In this document: positions 51,565 to 63,791 of the stretch, in pieces
Layout: each line of letters begins with the position of its first letter
How positions within the stretch are numbered: position 1 is the stretch's first letter
Assembly: GCA_028551475.1 (NCBI GenBank)
Contig: CM052354.1
Span: 19,491,258-19,555,257, forward strand
Source of the DNA: Casuarina equisetifolia
Lineage: Eukaryota; Streptophyta; Magnoliopsida; Fagales; Casuarinaceae
DNA: 64,000 nt
Direction of reading: 5' to 3'
Translations under genes and position numbers: made by a program
The notes under the pieces: generated by a model
What the model was told of the DNA's origin: nothing
Database searches by the model: none
What the model saw: only the letters and a program-made list of their open reading frames with translations

Positions 51565-52699
51565 TTGCAGACAGAGAGCTTCAGAAGAATAATGTTGTTG
51601 GAACTACTCATGGTATTCTTTGAAAACCATTGTAGGGGCATGTCAAGTGCCGTTTTAAGTTGTAACCTTCCTGGTCAACTCGTTAATGAATTAGTATATT
51701 TATTAACAAAGAATACCCTAATGCCACATCCAGAAGCAGGAAAATTTGAATGCTATCAAACAGTCAACCTTGGTGTTGGAATATTTAGGGTTGGCAACCT
51801 TAATTTAATGTTCTGGTCTTTGTTTCCATTTGGGTTTTTATAAAACATATCTTAATATTTCATTGAAGTTTATAAATTTTATTTTTCTAGGTTGCAAAGT
51901 TTTCATTAATCCATTAAAAAAAAATTCTGTAAAAGCAACCTCAAAGAAAAAGATAGAAAATTGTATTCATTTTTTTTAACTAGATGAATACCCAATCACG
52001 TTTAATCAAAATACTAATGATCACATCATTATTCAGATCTTAAGTTAAATTTTTTTGTGTAATTAAAATTTCCTTTTATATATTAAATATCAAATAATTA
52101 AATACCATGCATTGTAACAATGAGTCTCGGGCGTGGCTGTCATGAGACATTGGTGTTTGGCTATATTATTAATTTAACTCACCCAACACTTTTCTCGGTG
52201 CAAGCTTCCCTTCCCAACGCTTCGATAAATTATTTTCTCGGTAAACTAAATGGGCAAAATTGAAAGGCCAGTATTTGTTAAAAAAAAAAAAAGGTAACTT
52301 ATAATGATGATCCAATGCTATATGAAATCCTGATGTCAATGTTAATGTCAATGATACACGAAACAGTAAAACTAACAGTTGGTTAGCCCCTTCTCTTTTC
52401 TTTTTTTTTTTTTTTTAATACCCTAATTGTAGCTTTTTGTCCTGCCGTTTTGCTTTTGGTATGTATATGTGGACCTATTTCCCCATTTTGCGTTTTCCTT
52501 TTGTTGATCTTGTTCGCATTTGGATCAATACGAATGATGGAACAGAGTCTTTCTTGCCCCTCATGAGTCAGTGTAGTGTTGGTCACTTGGCTGGAGTTGT
52601 GATTGCAGAGGTGTGTTTGGGAGCCAACCATATTATACTTCACCTCGTGACTCTGTCCATGTAGAAGCTCCCTTTTTTTTTTTTTTTTTTTGGCTCTTC
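51565..52699. other. NLR 3 upstream flank and spacer
   Basis: The first 150 bases resemble the upstream flank of NLR 1 and 2 (shared GGAACTACTC and CCATTGTAGGG), so the promoter region was part of the older duplication. The remainder is AT-rich with poly-T runs near 52400 and 52675 and no gene. Confidence 0.6.
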
Positions 52700-53299
52700 T
52701 TTTAGTAGGCTGAAGATGGTGTTGACATACCTAAACAAAATTATTTTATACTCGACAGCAATTGAGATGACAAGATTGAATGTGAGAGATTGTCGATGAT
52801 TTGCACATTTAGAAATTAAAATACTATTTATTTGTACGGCATGATGGTGCATTGGCTAATTGCACCTTATTGATCTTTGCTCTCATATTTTTCGCTTGTT
52901 AATTTTTTTATTTTTTTTTAGTTTGGAATAATGCATATGATATGGTTTTTGTTAACACGGTTGATCAAGAAACAAAAAAGTCTCTCAAAATGATTTCTCT
53001 CTTTTTTGAACTTTGTAGTTCACGTTAATTGATAAAAAATATTGACACCATAAACTAGATTAAAAAAAATAGAATGCACCAACAAAATATTGACTTATTA
53101 TTAATAGAAAAAAATTCCAACAAAATCATACCAACTCTAGTTGTTCTATTAATAGAACATATAATTCTTGCAAACTATGTCTCTACAAATATCAATGCAA
53201 TAGCTAATAAAACCAAATCAGTTACATGGTTCCAAAACCTTCCAAAATCAACCAAGAGCATTCTTCTTGCAGACATCCTGAAATCTGAACTTATCCCCT
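52700..53299. repeat. Older repeat flank R2
   Basis: Partner of 27733-28440 at roughly 85-88 percent. It passes into the near-identical block at about 53300. Confidence 0.8.
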
Positions 53300-53407
53300 T
53301 ATACCATTCTATTCATCAATCAGTATAATCCCATTCGAACTTTCATTAGATTGCAGACATCCTGAAATCTCATTCCAAATGTTAGACAAAATAAACCAAA
53401 ACCACGT

Positions 53408-53587
53408 TTAAATTCCAACAGAGTAATCAACAAAACTCATATGAAACATACCTGTCGGGAGACAACAATCGGGAAACTCAGATGACAAAAACATGAAAAA
53501 TACCTTTTCTCGGACAGATCTCATACTCCCTCTTCTGAACCACAACTCATCCACAGACTGACCCGTGAACCTACCACCTTCTGCCAT
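53408..53587 (-). CDS. Short ORF downstream of the basic ORF, copy 2
   Basis: Same reading as 28549-28728, two bases after the stop of the basic ORF, with the same possible donor. No family is recognised. Confidence 0.25.
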   Translation of the reverse strand: MAEGGRFTGQSVDELWFRRGSMRSVREKVFFMFLSSEFPDCCLPTGMFHMSFVDYSVGI

Positions 53588-53589
53588 GC

Positions 53590-53991
53590 TCAACGCCTCT
53601 TGGCAAATTTTGTGGAGGATGCTCCACGCCTAGGCTTCTTCTTAGTACATTTTTTTGGCTCAGAGGGAGGTTGAAAGTCAATAATTTGTATTGCTTTTCT
53701 CTTCCTCTGATTTTCAGCTTTTTCATAACCTTCACGGAGTTTTATCCCTGCACGCAGAAGTTTCAACTCCGACTCTGAAGTAGGGCCCCCATTTGAATCG
53801 GTCTTTGGGTGAAGCAACAAGGTCTCCAGTTGCTTACCCCTCCCAACTTGTTGCTTACCCCTCCCAAGATTACCATTCTTAATTTCATTCCCACTGTCAT
53901 CCACACCATCAAAAAAATGACACAGATCAAATGCCATAGGCATAAGACCCGCTTCATCAAGAGGAGGACAGGGAAGACCCGAAACATCCAT
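53590..53991 (-). CDS. Hypothetical basic protein, 133 residues, copy 2
   Basis: Encodes the same 133 residues as 28731-29132. The one base difference I noticed within it (near 53938) does not change the protein. The acidic N-terminal third, basic C-terminal clusters and GA-rich leader are all conserved. The function is unknown. Confidence 0.45.
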   Translation of the reverse strand: MDVSGLPCPPLDEAGLMPMAFDLCHFFDGVDDSGNEIKNGNLGRGKQQVGRGKQLETLLLHPKTDSNGGPTSESELKLLRAGIKLREGYEKAENQRKRKAIQIIDFQPPSEPKKCTKKKPRRGASSTKFAKRR

Positions 53992-54374
53992 TCTCTAAGG
54001 AAAACAGTAGACAACGATTGAAAAAGAAAAAACCAAAAAACAGAGCAAACCTGAGAGAAAGATGGAGAGGCAGAGAATTGAGACAGTAATTTCGCAGCCA
54101 ACTTCCCAATCTGCACGCGGTTGAGAGAGCAAACCTGAGAGAAAGAGAGAGGCAGAGAATCCAGACAGAGCACGCCGATGAGATAGAAAAATTGAGAACT
54201 CCCGTTCTCTGAATCGTAAGGATTATGAGAGACACAGAGAGAGAGGCAGAGAGAAGGCTTGAGATGAGCGTCTGTGCGTGAGGGTTTCTTTATAGTGAAT
54301 CCGACCGTTGGGGAACGGTCCTCTTATCGTGACGCGTTTTGTGAGGGGGTCGTTCTCCGAACGGTGACTTCACA

Positions 54375-54672
54375 ACGGGAATTCTCCCACTCGCAGAAGA
54401 TGGCAAGCAAGAGCTAAGAGAGCTGAGAGAGAGTGAGTGACAATCGCGGAAGATTGCGAGCAAGAGCTAATAGAGCTGAGAGAGAGTGAGTGACAATCGC
54501 AGAAGATGGCAAGCAAGACCTAAGACACCTGAGCGAGAGCGAGTGGGAATCGCAGAAGATTGCAAGCAACGGTCACTTTTCAATCCAATCGCAGAAGGTT
54601 ACCAGCGACGGTAACGTTTTAAGTCAAATGAGACTGCTTGGGCGCAAAGTTTCCGTGTGTTCTCACGCGGAG
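54375..54672 (-). repeat. 298-base module, locus 3
   Basis: Copy of 29516-29813 within the large duplication; third occurrence of the module found upstream of PP2C. Confidence 0.85.
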
Positions 54673-54712
54673 ATCAAGGGATTAGTGGTCGAGTGAGTCC
54701 ATGTGCGGGGAT

Positions 54713-54779
54713 GCCGCTGCATGTTTGCGTATCTGGGCATGTCGATGTCAATTTCCACAGATACGCAACATGCAGCCGC
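54713..54779. repeat. Inverted repeat hairpin at NLR 2 junction
   Basis: Same hairpin as at 29854-29920, at the point where NLR 2 homology ends. Confidence 0.85.
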
Positions 54780-54782
54780 ATG

Positions 54783-57015
54783 TCAATCTGATGGGAGGAA
54801 GTCTTCGTTTCGATTCTCTAAGTATGACGAAATCTTCGCCACGCGCCTCTCGCATTGATGCTTAGAGGAATCCGAGTTCTTCAAAAAATGCTTGCTCCTC
54901 CTGAATGTCCCCTTCACTTTTAAATGGTAGCGACTGAGTTTCATATCCAGAACCTCCAAAGAAGACAACCGAGATATGACTCCAGCTTGAATGGTTTTCA
55001 GGTTGTGAGTTTGGGATAGGTTCAGTTGCTTCAAAATGCTCATGTTTTCCATCCCTTTCGGTGATCCTCTGATAAAAGTAGCACAGAGGTCAAGCACTTG
55101 AAGTCTACTAAGACCTTCCAGTGGAGGTAACTCTTCAAGACAGAAGCAGTCCCTTAAAAGAAGAGTACGAAGTTCACCAAGTTGAATTAGGGAAGAAGGC
55201 AAGGAGCGGATGCAAGTTCCACTCATATTCAGGACTCTAAGTGCGTCAAATCCTCGCAGAAATGTCTCAGGAACACTTCCAAGCAGAGGATTGCTTTGTA
55301 ATAGCAAAGTAGAGGCCTATGAGCATTGTACCCCACATTCTGGCAGTCTCCTTATCTTGTTATGCATGAACGAAACTCTCTTGGGAGAATTTGATAGCTC
55401 GTCAACTGGAAACTCGCTCAAGCCAATTCCTGAACGAACAAGGGATTTACATCCATCCTCAGACGACGATACAATCCATATAGCAACATCACGAACTATA
55501 TTAGAAATTGAAGGGCTCAACTAAAACACAGAACTATGCTATAGTGGATTGCTAGCAGAAGCTTATAAGGTCAAGCTCTCCTATCGCTTTACCCAATGTG
55601 AGACTGGATATTTTAATCCTCCAACAAACTACATCATGCATCTTTACAGTGTCTTCATGAGCACCATCTTCCAACAAACAAGAGTTTTTCAGATCTTGGA
55701 TCAAAGCAATTCCTCTATTGATTGAATCCTCATAGCTTTCTCGTTCATCCATCAAACCTTCTGCTCGCCAGTACCGCATTAGTTCACTTATCTCAATTGA
55801 GAAGTCCTCATGAAACAGTGAACAGTAGAGGAAACAAGACTTCAAGTTTTTACCTTCTAATGAATCGTAACTCCACTTCCAAGGCTTATAGAGCTTATCT
55901 TCCGCACCCACTGTACAAGGCACCGAACCTCGCAACTCCGTTAAGGCATGCTTCCGTAGCTCGACCATTTTCTTCCCTCTCACACCAGTTCCCATGGTGA
56001 TTAATGCCAAAGGCAGTCCACAACATTCCTTAACAATTGCCTCGGCAACTGGTCGAATATGCCCTAAACTGACCACACTTACCGCATTTTTGCTAAACAA
56101 TTGCCAAGCTTCCTCATCATTTAAAACCTCAACTTCAATTTCAACATCGGTCATCATGCTCCAAACATCCAAAGATTGAGAAGTTAATATGATCTTAAAA
56201 CTCCTCTGAACTTCAGGTCGTGGGACACCCAAACTGTCCAAATCAATTTGCTCCCAAACATCATCGAGAATGAGTAAAAAAATTTCTTGCTCAAGTCTTC
56301 GGTAAATTTCTGTAGCCATTTATTCCAAGCTTTCTTCCATTTTTACCTCCAACTTCAATCTTTGAGCTATTTGTGTTTGGACCTTTTTCAAGTCAAAATT
56401 CTTAGAAATAGTAATCCATATAACAATGCCAAAGGGCTGCATTGAAGAGATATTCTTAAGTTTATTGTTCAAGTTTCTTATTAAAGTAGTCTTACCTACT
56501 CCTCCCATTCCCCATATACCAATAATCCGGACTCTGTCATCAAACAATAAAGCCATTGTTTTGGCTAAAATCTCCGACAATGTTGATTGATCTTGAATTG
56601 GTGGTCCAGGAATCTGCTCCACCGCTCTAGAATATGATCTCCCAACTTCTAGAAGCTCTTCCAGCTCTTTTAGCTTTTTAGTTGCTTCCCTGCCGATGCT
56701 ATACCGTTTCCTGCAGCTTAGGGACCATCGAGAAAGCTTTTCTGCTTGAATCTTATCGACTTTAAGCAAAAGCTCTTCAACATCCTAAAGCCAATTTATG
56801 ACTCCATCTTTCAAAAAATTTCCTTCTCTCCCAGCTACTTCCATTTCATTTGTAACTTCATCTCTTAGAGCCAAAAGGAGTTTCATCTTCTTTTCCAAAA
56901 CATCAAGGAGTGAATGGAACTTGGCAATGTTCTTGATTATGGAACCACAAAGACGCTGGCCAGTTTCTGCCAGTTTTGATGCAATAATCGAAATCACCAC
57001 ATCCAAGGCGGACAT
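54783..57015 (-). pseudogene. CNL disease-resistance pseudogene 2
   Basis: Duplicate of NLR pseudogene 1 with the same domain order: coiled coil, GMGGVGKTT, LLILDDVW, CCGLPLALITMG, CFLYCSLFHEDFS, KMHDVV and truncated LRR. It differs in its breaks. The linker Trp is intact (VINW) but the Lys two codons later is TAG. The codon after GIVI is Trp, so the frame continues through WITISKNFDLKKVQTQIAQR to the TAA shared by all three NLRs before MATEIYRRL. It also carries the 128-base insertion after MHD and the same LRR loss. It is slightly less decayed than copy 1, but still cannot give a complete receptor. Confidence 0.92.
55499..55626 (-). mobile_element. 128-base LTR-like insertion in NLR 2
   Basis: Same insertion and target duplications (aacta at 55494-55498 and 55627-55631) as in NLR 1, so it predates the large duplication. 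Confidence 0.7.
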
Positions 57016-57259
57016 GAGGTTGTACGAGATGCAAGAAACTTAAACAAATTTTTTAGCCAAAGAATAAAGTTCTGGGAACTACTCAGCTGAATCTTAGAAA
57101 CCCATTGTAGGGACTTGTCTTCTGCCATTTAAGTTGAAACCTTCTTGATCAATATTCAATCATTGCATTAGACTGAAATGCAGGTGCATTAAATCAGGTT
57201 TGTGAGAGATTTACGAACTGTTTAAGTCCAATAATAAATAGTCAAGTTAAAGGGGGATA

Positions 57260-60200
57260 AATGAAAAAAAACAGAAGAGAGAGAGAGGAAAAGGAAGAGA
57301 GACGTTGCTAAAAGGGATTTAGTGTTCAACCACGCAGAAAAATACGTTTGTTGGACACATATATATTACTTTACATTGGACTACACGTATAAATAGACAA
57401 AAAAAGGAAGAAAGATAAACAAAGGTTTCTCGTGACTGAACTAATGATGACTCTGTCTATGATTTCGTGTGACTTCTTGTAGACCTTACGTGCCTTCTTG
57501 GTGCTTCTGATTTCTTGGTTTCTTATGGAGATTGGTCTGACAATGGTTGTTGAGATGTGGTAGGCATGCTCTGGATTGTCAGAGTCAATACACCCCCTCA
57601 AACTAGGCATGAGAAGGCCGAGTTTGTTACAGAGCTTTTCAAAGAGAGACCGAGGAAGAGCCTTTGTAAGTAAGTCGGCCAACTGCTCACTTGATTGGAC
57701 ATGTTTTGTGACAATGATCTTGAGGGTTACTTTCTCACAAATGAAGTGGTAGTCTATTTCTATGTGTTTGGATTTACTGTGGAGAATTGGTTTGGTTGTG
57801 AGGTATAGTGCTGATAGGTTGTCACAAAACAAGATTTTTGGTTTAAATTGTGGGATATTTAGGTCTCTGAGTAGGAATAAAATCCTAGTTGACTCTGCTG
57901 CAACTGCTACTAAGGACCGATATTCAGCTTCAGTTGAAGATCTAGATACTGTAGGTTGTCTTTTTGCACTCTATGAGATACAGTTGGCACCAAGGAAGAA
58001 ACAATACCCTGTTGTGGATCTTCTAGTCACTACACAACCTCCTCAGTCTGCATCACTATAGCCATATAGATTCAATGTGCTAGTGGAGTGAATTTTCATT
58101 CCATAAGACACCATTCCATGTAGGTACTGATAACTCTATTTTTATAGAGTTATTTTACCTATTTTTTAGGCAATAAATAATACAATGCTTATGAGAAAAT
58201 ATTTGAACTCCTATTATTTATTTGAATTTGTCTTGTTTTTGTAGCATAAGGAGGCAATGAGAAAAGGGATGAACATGGAGAACCTGATGCTTATTGTGTG
58301 GCAAAATTATAATATCAAGATCAAGAGAGTCAAGATGGGCTTGGGCTTTGGATAATTGTTATTAGATTTTCTATTGTTATTGAATTTTCTATTTAAATAG
58401 AAAACCCAATCATGTTAGGAATTCAAGTCTCAATTAATTTAGGAGTTCAAAACCCAATTGTTTTAGGTCTCTAAAACCCAATTGTTTTAGGTCTCTAAAA
58501 CCCAATTGTTTTAGGTCTCTAAAATCGAATTCTACTAGGATAGGAGATAGGTCTAAACCTAAACCCTATTTAAGAGAAGAGAAGAGGCAAAAGAAAGGGA
58601 GGGAGGAAATTGAGCACAACTCAAGAAAGAGGCCAAGAATTCAAGGTTTTCTTGAATAGAAGACAAAAAGGGTGACAGACTTCTTGTTCTTGGATTCAAG
58701 ATGCCTTCTTTATTTCTTATTACCATTCTTCCTCATTATTTCTTTATGTTTTAGTTTATTTTTGTTAGAGCTACGATGTAACCTAATTATGATGGTATGA
58801 ATCTTATGATTATTATGTTTTGCAAGATATTTTATTTATGTGAAGTTATATATTACGGAGTTTAATGCTTTTAGGTGATTAGCTACCACTTAGATGACTT
58901 GATTTGCATGTTAAAGACCAACAGGAAATAGCATGCAATTGCTTCTTGTAATATGTAACCATAGATTAAATATGGATAGACATATACCATATTGTTTGTG
59001 TGGCTTTCGGTGTAAACTAGGAATATTCATAGATCCTAATGCATTTGGTTTGTTTCAATTCACATATAGAGATATAGTGAATTAATGAACTAAGTAGGTT
59101 TGCTATACCTAGACATAGGATAGTAAATAAATTAGGAAATTCCGCCATCACATAGATATTATCCCTCTTGCAAGCATAAATAATCAATATTAATACCTAG
59201 TAATTATGGTGAAATCATATGCTCTAACATATTTCTTGTATTTAGCTTTCTTATATTTAGTCAGTTAATCTATCATCTATCAATTTGGTTTGCTAGATAA
59301 ATTCTAGGAGTTATTCACTGTTAGTAATTAATTGGTTTAGTAATCACCAATTTCTGTGGGACGATATCTTTCTTATCATTATATTACTTGTTCGACATGT
59401 TCACTTGCATTTAGATTTCACCGAACAGGTACCTTAGCACTCTTTTTAGGCGATGGAAATCGCAACTGTTGGTGCATGCATTGTTTGACACAATCGGTTC
59501 ACAGCAAAGGAAAGGTCTGGACAGGTTAATGTGAGGTATTGTAAGGCCCCCACAATACTACAGAACAATGAAGGTTGGGAGGCTAGTGATGTCCCATTTT
59601 GCAGTTTTGGTTCCTTAGTTGCAACAGGTGTTCCGATAGGCTTACAATTCTCCATTCTGGCTCTCTTAAGAATGTCAACTGCATATTGATGCTGAGATAA
59701 CAAAAGGCCAATGGGACCGTGAGTTACTTCCACCCCCAAAAAATAATGAAGCTGTCCAAGATTTTTAATTGGGAATTCTCGACGAAGTGAATCTTCAAAG
59801 GCAGCAATTGACTGTTTAGAACTTCCAGTAACTATGAGATCATCCACGTAAAGTAGAATCCACACAGTCACACCTTTTTGATCAAAGATAAACAATGAAG
59901 GATCATGTTGGCTACAACTAAAACCCAGTAAGAAGAGGAAATCAGTGAATCTGTCATACCAGGCTCATGGAGCTTGTTTGAGCTCATATAATGCTCTTTT
60001 TAATTTGCAGACATGATTTGGAAAATGCGAACTAACAAACCCAGGGGGTTGTTCCATGAACACAGGTTCTTCAAGTGGGCCGTGCAAGAATGCATTGTTT
60101 ATATCGTATTGAAGAAGTGGCCACTTTCTCACAACAACTATTGATAGGATTAATCGAATTGTTGTGCTTCGAACAACTGGACTAAAGGTTTCAAGAAAAT

Positions 60201-63200
60201 CCACACCTGGTTCTTGATGGTAGCCTTTGGCTACTAGATGTGCCTTCAAGCGATCTAACTCACCATGTGGTCCAAGTTTTTGTTTCAACACCTAATGACA
60301 CCCCACAATGTTTGTTGCTTCACATCGAGGAACTAGCTGCCAAGTATTATTCCACTCAAGAGCCAACATTTCATCCTTAATGGCATGTCTCCACCCCACA
60401 TCTTTTAAGGTCGAAGGAAGGTCTTTAGGAAGTGAAGGAAGTGAATGGGTGAGGGTATGTGCATATTTGGGATTCGGTTTGTGGATACCTGTTTGACTCT
60501 TGGTTTGCATTGTATGAGTTCGAACATTGTCTGTATCTGTTGTTTTTATTGGTTGCTTGCTAGGTTTAGAAGGCAAGTTGTGTGAGGTAGAAAGAGGTTC
60601 GAGGTGATTGCTGGGTTGGTGGAGTACTGATTGTGTGGGTGTTTCTTCTAGGTGATCGGTTTGGAGTTGCTCATTGGACTTTGGCACGTGTTCAATTTCA
60701 AGCGAATTTGAAAGACTTGTACAAGTTGTAAAGTCCTCACCTCTTTGTAGAGTTTCACATGGAGTTGATTGTATGTCAGTAACACCTTCTAGGTGTGTGG
60801 TGCAGGCTTCACCATGTGGAGATATGCGTGTCCTTTCATTGTTACGTGTAGTTCCGAAAAAGTTACGACAATTTTCCACGTTATCAAGTGGTTCATTGTA
60901 CGTTTCAGTTGGCTGTACTGCAAATCCACTTTGTGACATGTTGCTTTTTGCATGCTATACAAAAGTGTCTGGATCACTCAATCCATCCGTTGGATTTTCT
61001 GCAAGAGCAAGAGGAGTTACGCCTACAGCACCTAGGCGTCTAGCAATGTGTGGTGTAGTGGCATCCACATTGAATGGTGAATTCTTTATTGAGAAATCCA
61101 TGATTCCCTCATTCGTTGAATTTGCAAGTCCTACACCAGAATTTCCTTTAACCAGGTGGTTATTTGCTGCAAAAGGGAAAGAGTTTTCATTAAAAACAAC
61201 ATGTCTTGATACAAACACTTTCCCAAAGGCACGGTGAAGGCATCTGTATCCTTTGTGCCGTGGACTATATCCTAAAAAGATGCACTCAAATGATCTAGGG
61301 GATAATTTATCCGCAGCTTCATGTTTTAGATATGGAAAGCATGAACATCCAAACACTCTAAAAAAACTGTAATCACATTGCTTCTTATATAGTATCTTAA
61401 ATGGAATGGAGTTGTTTAAGGCTTGACTGGGAAGTTGATTAAGTATACTGTAGTGAGAAAGGCATCAACCTAGTAGCGTTTTGGCATGCTTGCTTCAATC
61501 ATCATAGCCCTTGCTAGCTTTACAATGTTTTGATGTTTTCTCTCAGCAATCCCGTTTTGTTGGGGGGTATATGGATAGGAAAGGTTGTGTAAAATACCGT
61601 GGGTTTTAAGAAAATTCAGGAAATCATTACTTAGGTATTCCCCACCATTGTCGGATTGTAAGACTTTAATGGGCAGTCCAAACTGAGTTTTTGCCATTTC
61701 CTTAAATCCTTTAAAGATATTAAACACTTTCGATTTTTGTCGGATAGGAAAAATCCAAGTGAAATGGGAGAAGTCGTCGACAAAAGAAACATAGTACTTA
61801 TAATTTTGACAAGAGTTAACAGGCGACGGCCCCCATACATTGCTATGAACCTTCTCAAAAGGCAAAGAGGTTCTGGTTGTAGAGCTTGCAAAAGGAAGCT
61901 TATGGCTCTTGCTTATATGGCAAGGTTTACAAAAGTCAAGAAAAGAATCAGGTGTCACATTGATTTTCCTTTATTGAGCCAAAAACTTAACTGCTTGTCC
62001 ATGGAAGTGAGCTAGTCGACGGTGCCAAGTGTTCAAGTCCACTTTCTATTGCCGTTGAGAGAGCAAAGCCATATTTGGAGGATCCGGCAACAGGTAAAGG
62101 TTTCCTCTTCTAACCCCTTTCAGCAGAATCCATCCCATTTCCAGGTCCTTAACATAAAAGTTATGCTTCTCAAATATCACAATGCACGGATAGTCATCAG
62201 TTAGCTTTGAAACAGAAAGTAGTTTCCTTGTTATGTCAGTAGCTACTAAAACAGAGTTGAGAGGGAGCAAACCGTTGGCAAGAGCAGTGTCACCCGTATG
62301 GGTAATGGTTATTTGTTGGCCATTACCAATTAGTATGCCATCGAAACCAAGGTAAGGTTTGATATTTGTTAACTCACCGGTAGTGTCGACAACATGGGCG
62401 GTGGCTCCACTATCTGGGACCCAGCCTCCATTGGATGTGTCTTCAAGTGTAAGTGTTGCAAGTGCCTTAGGGGCATTGTCTGTCTGGAAGGTGTGATCGA
62501 AACGGTGCCAGCACTGAAGGGCATTGTGCCCCTTCTTGGAGCAAATTTGGCATTCTATGGTTGATCGGCCATTAAGTTGGTGTTCCTCAGTTTGTGGGTT
62601 TGATTGCTGTCCTCTGGAGGATCTCTGTATTGCAGAACGATTGGGCTGAGTGGATTGATTGAATCCACACCCTTGAGAAGAGAAACTATTCTGACTTCCC
62701 CGTCCTCTTCCATTGCCAGATCGACCACCACACTGGAAGCGTTGAACAGTGAAAGCAGCATTGTCCTGAGGCTGTATAGGGGCATATCTATTCAATCTGG
62801 CATCAAATGCTTGAAGTTGGGAAACAATGTCATTAAAAGCAGGGATAAGAGGTTTAATCATGATTGTTCGGAAAGATTCATATTCAGAACCTAAGCCTTC
62901 CAGAAGCTAAAAAGATTTGCCTTGGTCAGACAAAGGCTTACCGATGGAGCTTAACTGATTTGTTAAGCTCCGAAACTCATTTAGATAAGTAGCTAGTGGC
63001 TTTCTTCCCCTTCGCAGGTGGTAGAGCTGAGAAAGTAGGTCATATTCCCTGGTCTCGATTTTCTGGGCATACCTACTACAGAGCTCCTCCCATACTTGAG
63101 AGGCAGTCTACATTTCAAATACGTATCCCAGCACTTCCTCTATGAGGGTGCTAAGGATCCAGGACTTGGCAAGACTGTCTGTCTGCTTCCAAGCCATATA

Positions 63201-63791
63201 GTCAGGATTCTTAATCTCTTCTTCATACTCATCGTCCAGGATCGTGAGTGCTGGTGGTTCAACCTCACCGGTTAGGAAACCATACAGGCGTTGGGTTTGC
63301 ATGAGAGTCTTGACTTGAGTGAACCATGGGAGGAAATTGGTTTCAGTCAACCGAAGGTTCATAAAGTTAGCAACGTTTACGGAGATAGGAAAGGGATAAG
63401 GAGTGGCAGGGAGTTGGTTGTTTGCCATGAGCAACGACTTAACCTGGCTGTGATACCAAATGAAAAAAATAGAAGAGAGAGAGAGAGGAAAAGGAAGAGA
63501 GACGTTGCTCAAAGGGATTTAGTGTTCAACCACGCAAAAGAATACGTTTGTTGGACACTTATATATTACTTTACATTGGACAACACGTATAAATAGACAA
63601 AAAAAAGGAAGAAAGATAAACAAAGGTTTCTCGTGACTGAACTAATGATGACTCTGTCTATGATTTCGTGTGACTTCTTGTAGACCTTACGTGCCTTCTT
63701 GGTGCTTCTGATTTCTTGGTTTCTTGTGGAGATTGGTCTGACAGTGGTTATTGATACGTGGTAGGCATGCTCTGGATTGTCAGAGTCAATA
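57260..63791 (-). mobile_element. Ty1/copia element A, copy 2 (fossil)
   Basis: Duplicate of the element at 32401-38932. LTRs are at 57260-57590 and 63459-63791, with ggata duplications just outside. Parts and order are as in copy 1. Broken to a similar degree (about ten interruptions plus the nested LTR). It was copied by the large duplication rather than by its own transposition, because the flanks and the nested LTR are duplicated with it. Confidence 0.93.
58128..59427. mobile_element. Solo LTR of 1,300 bases nested in copia A, copy 2
   Basis: Same element as 33269-34568, with ggtac duplications on both sides and canonical TG...CA ends. Confidence 0.87.
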
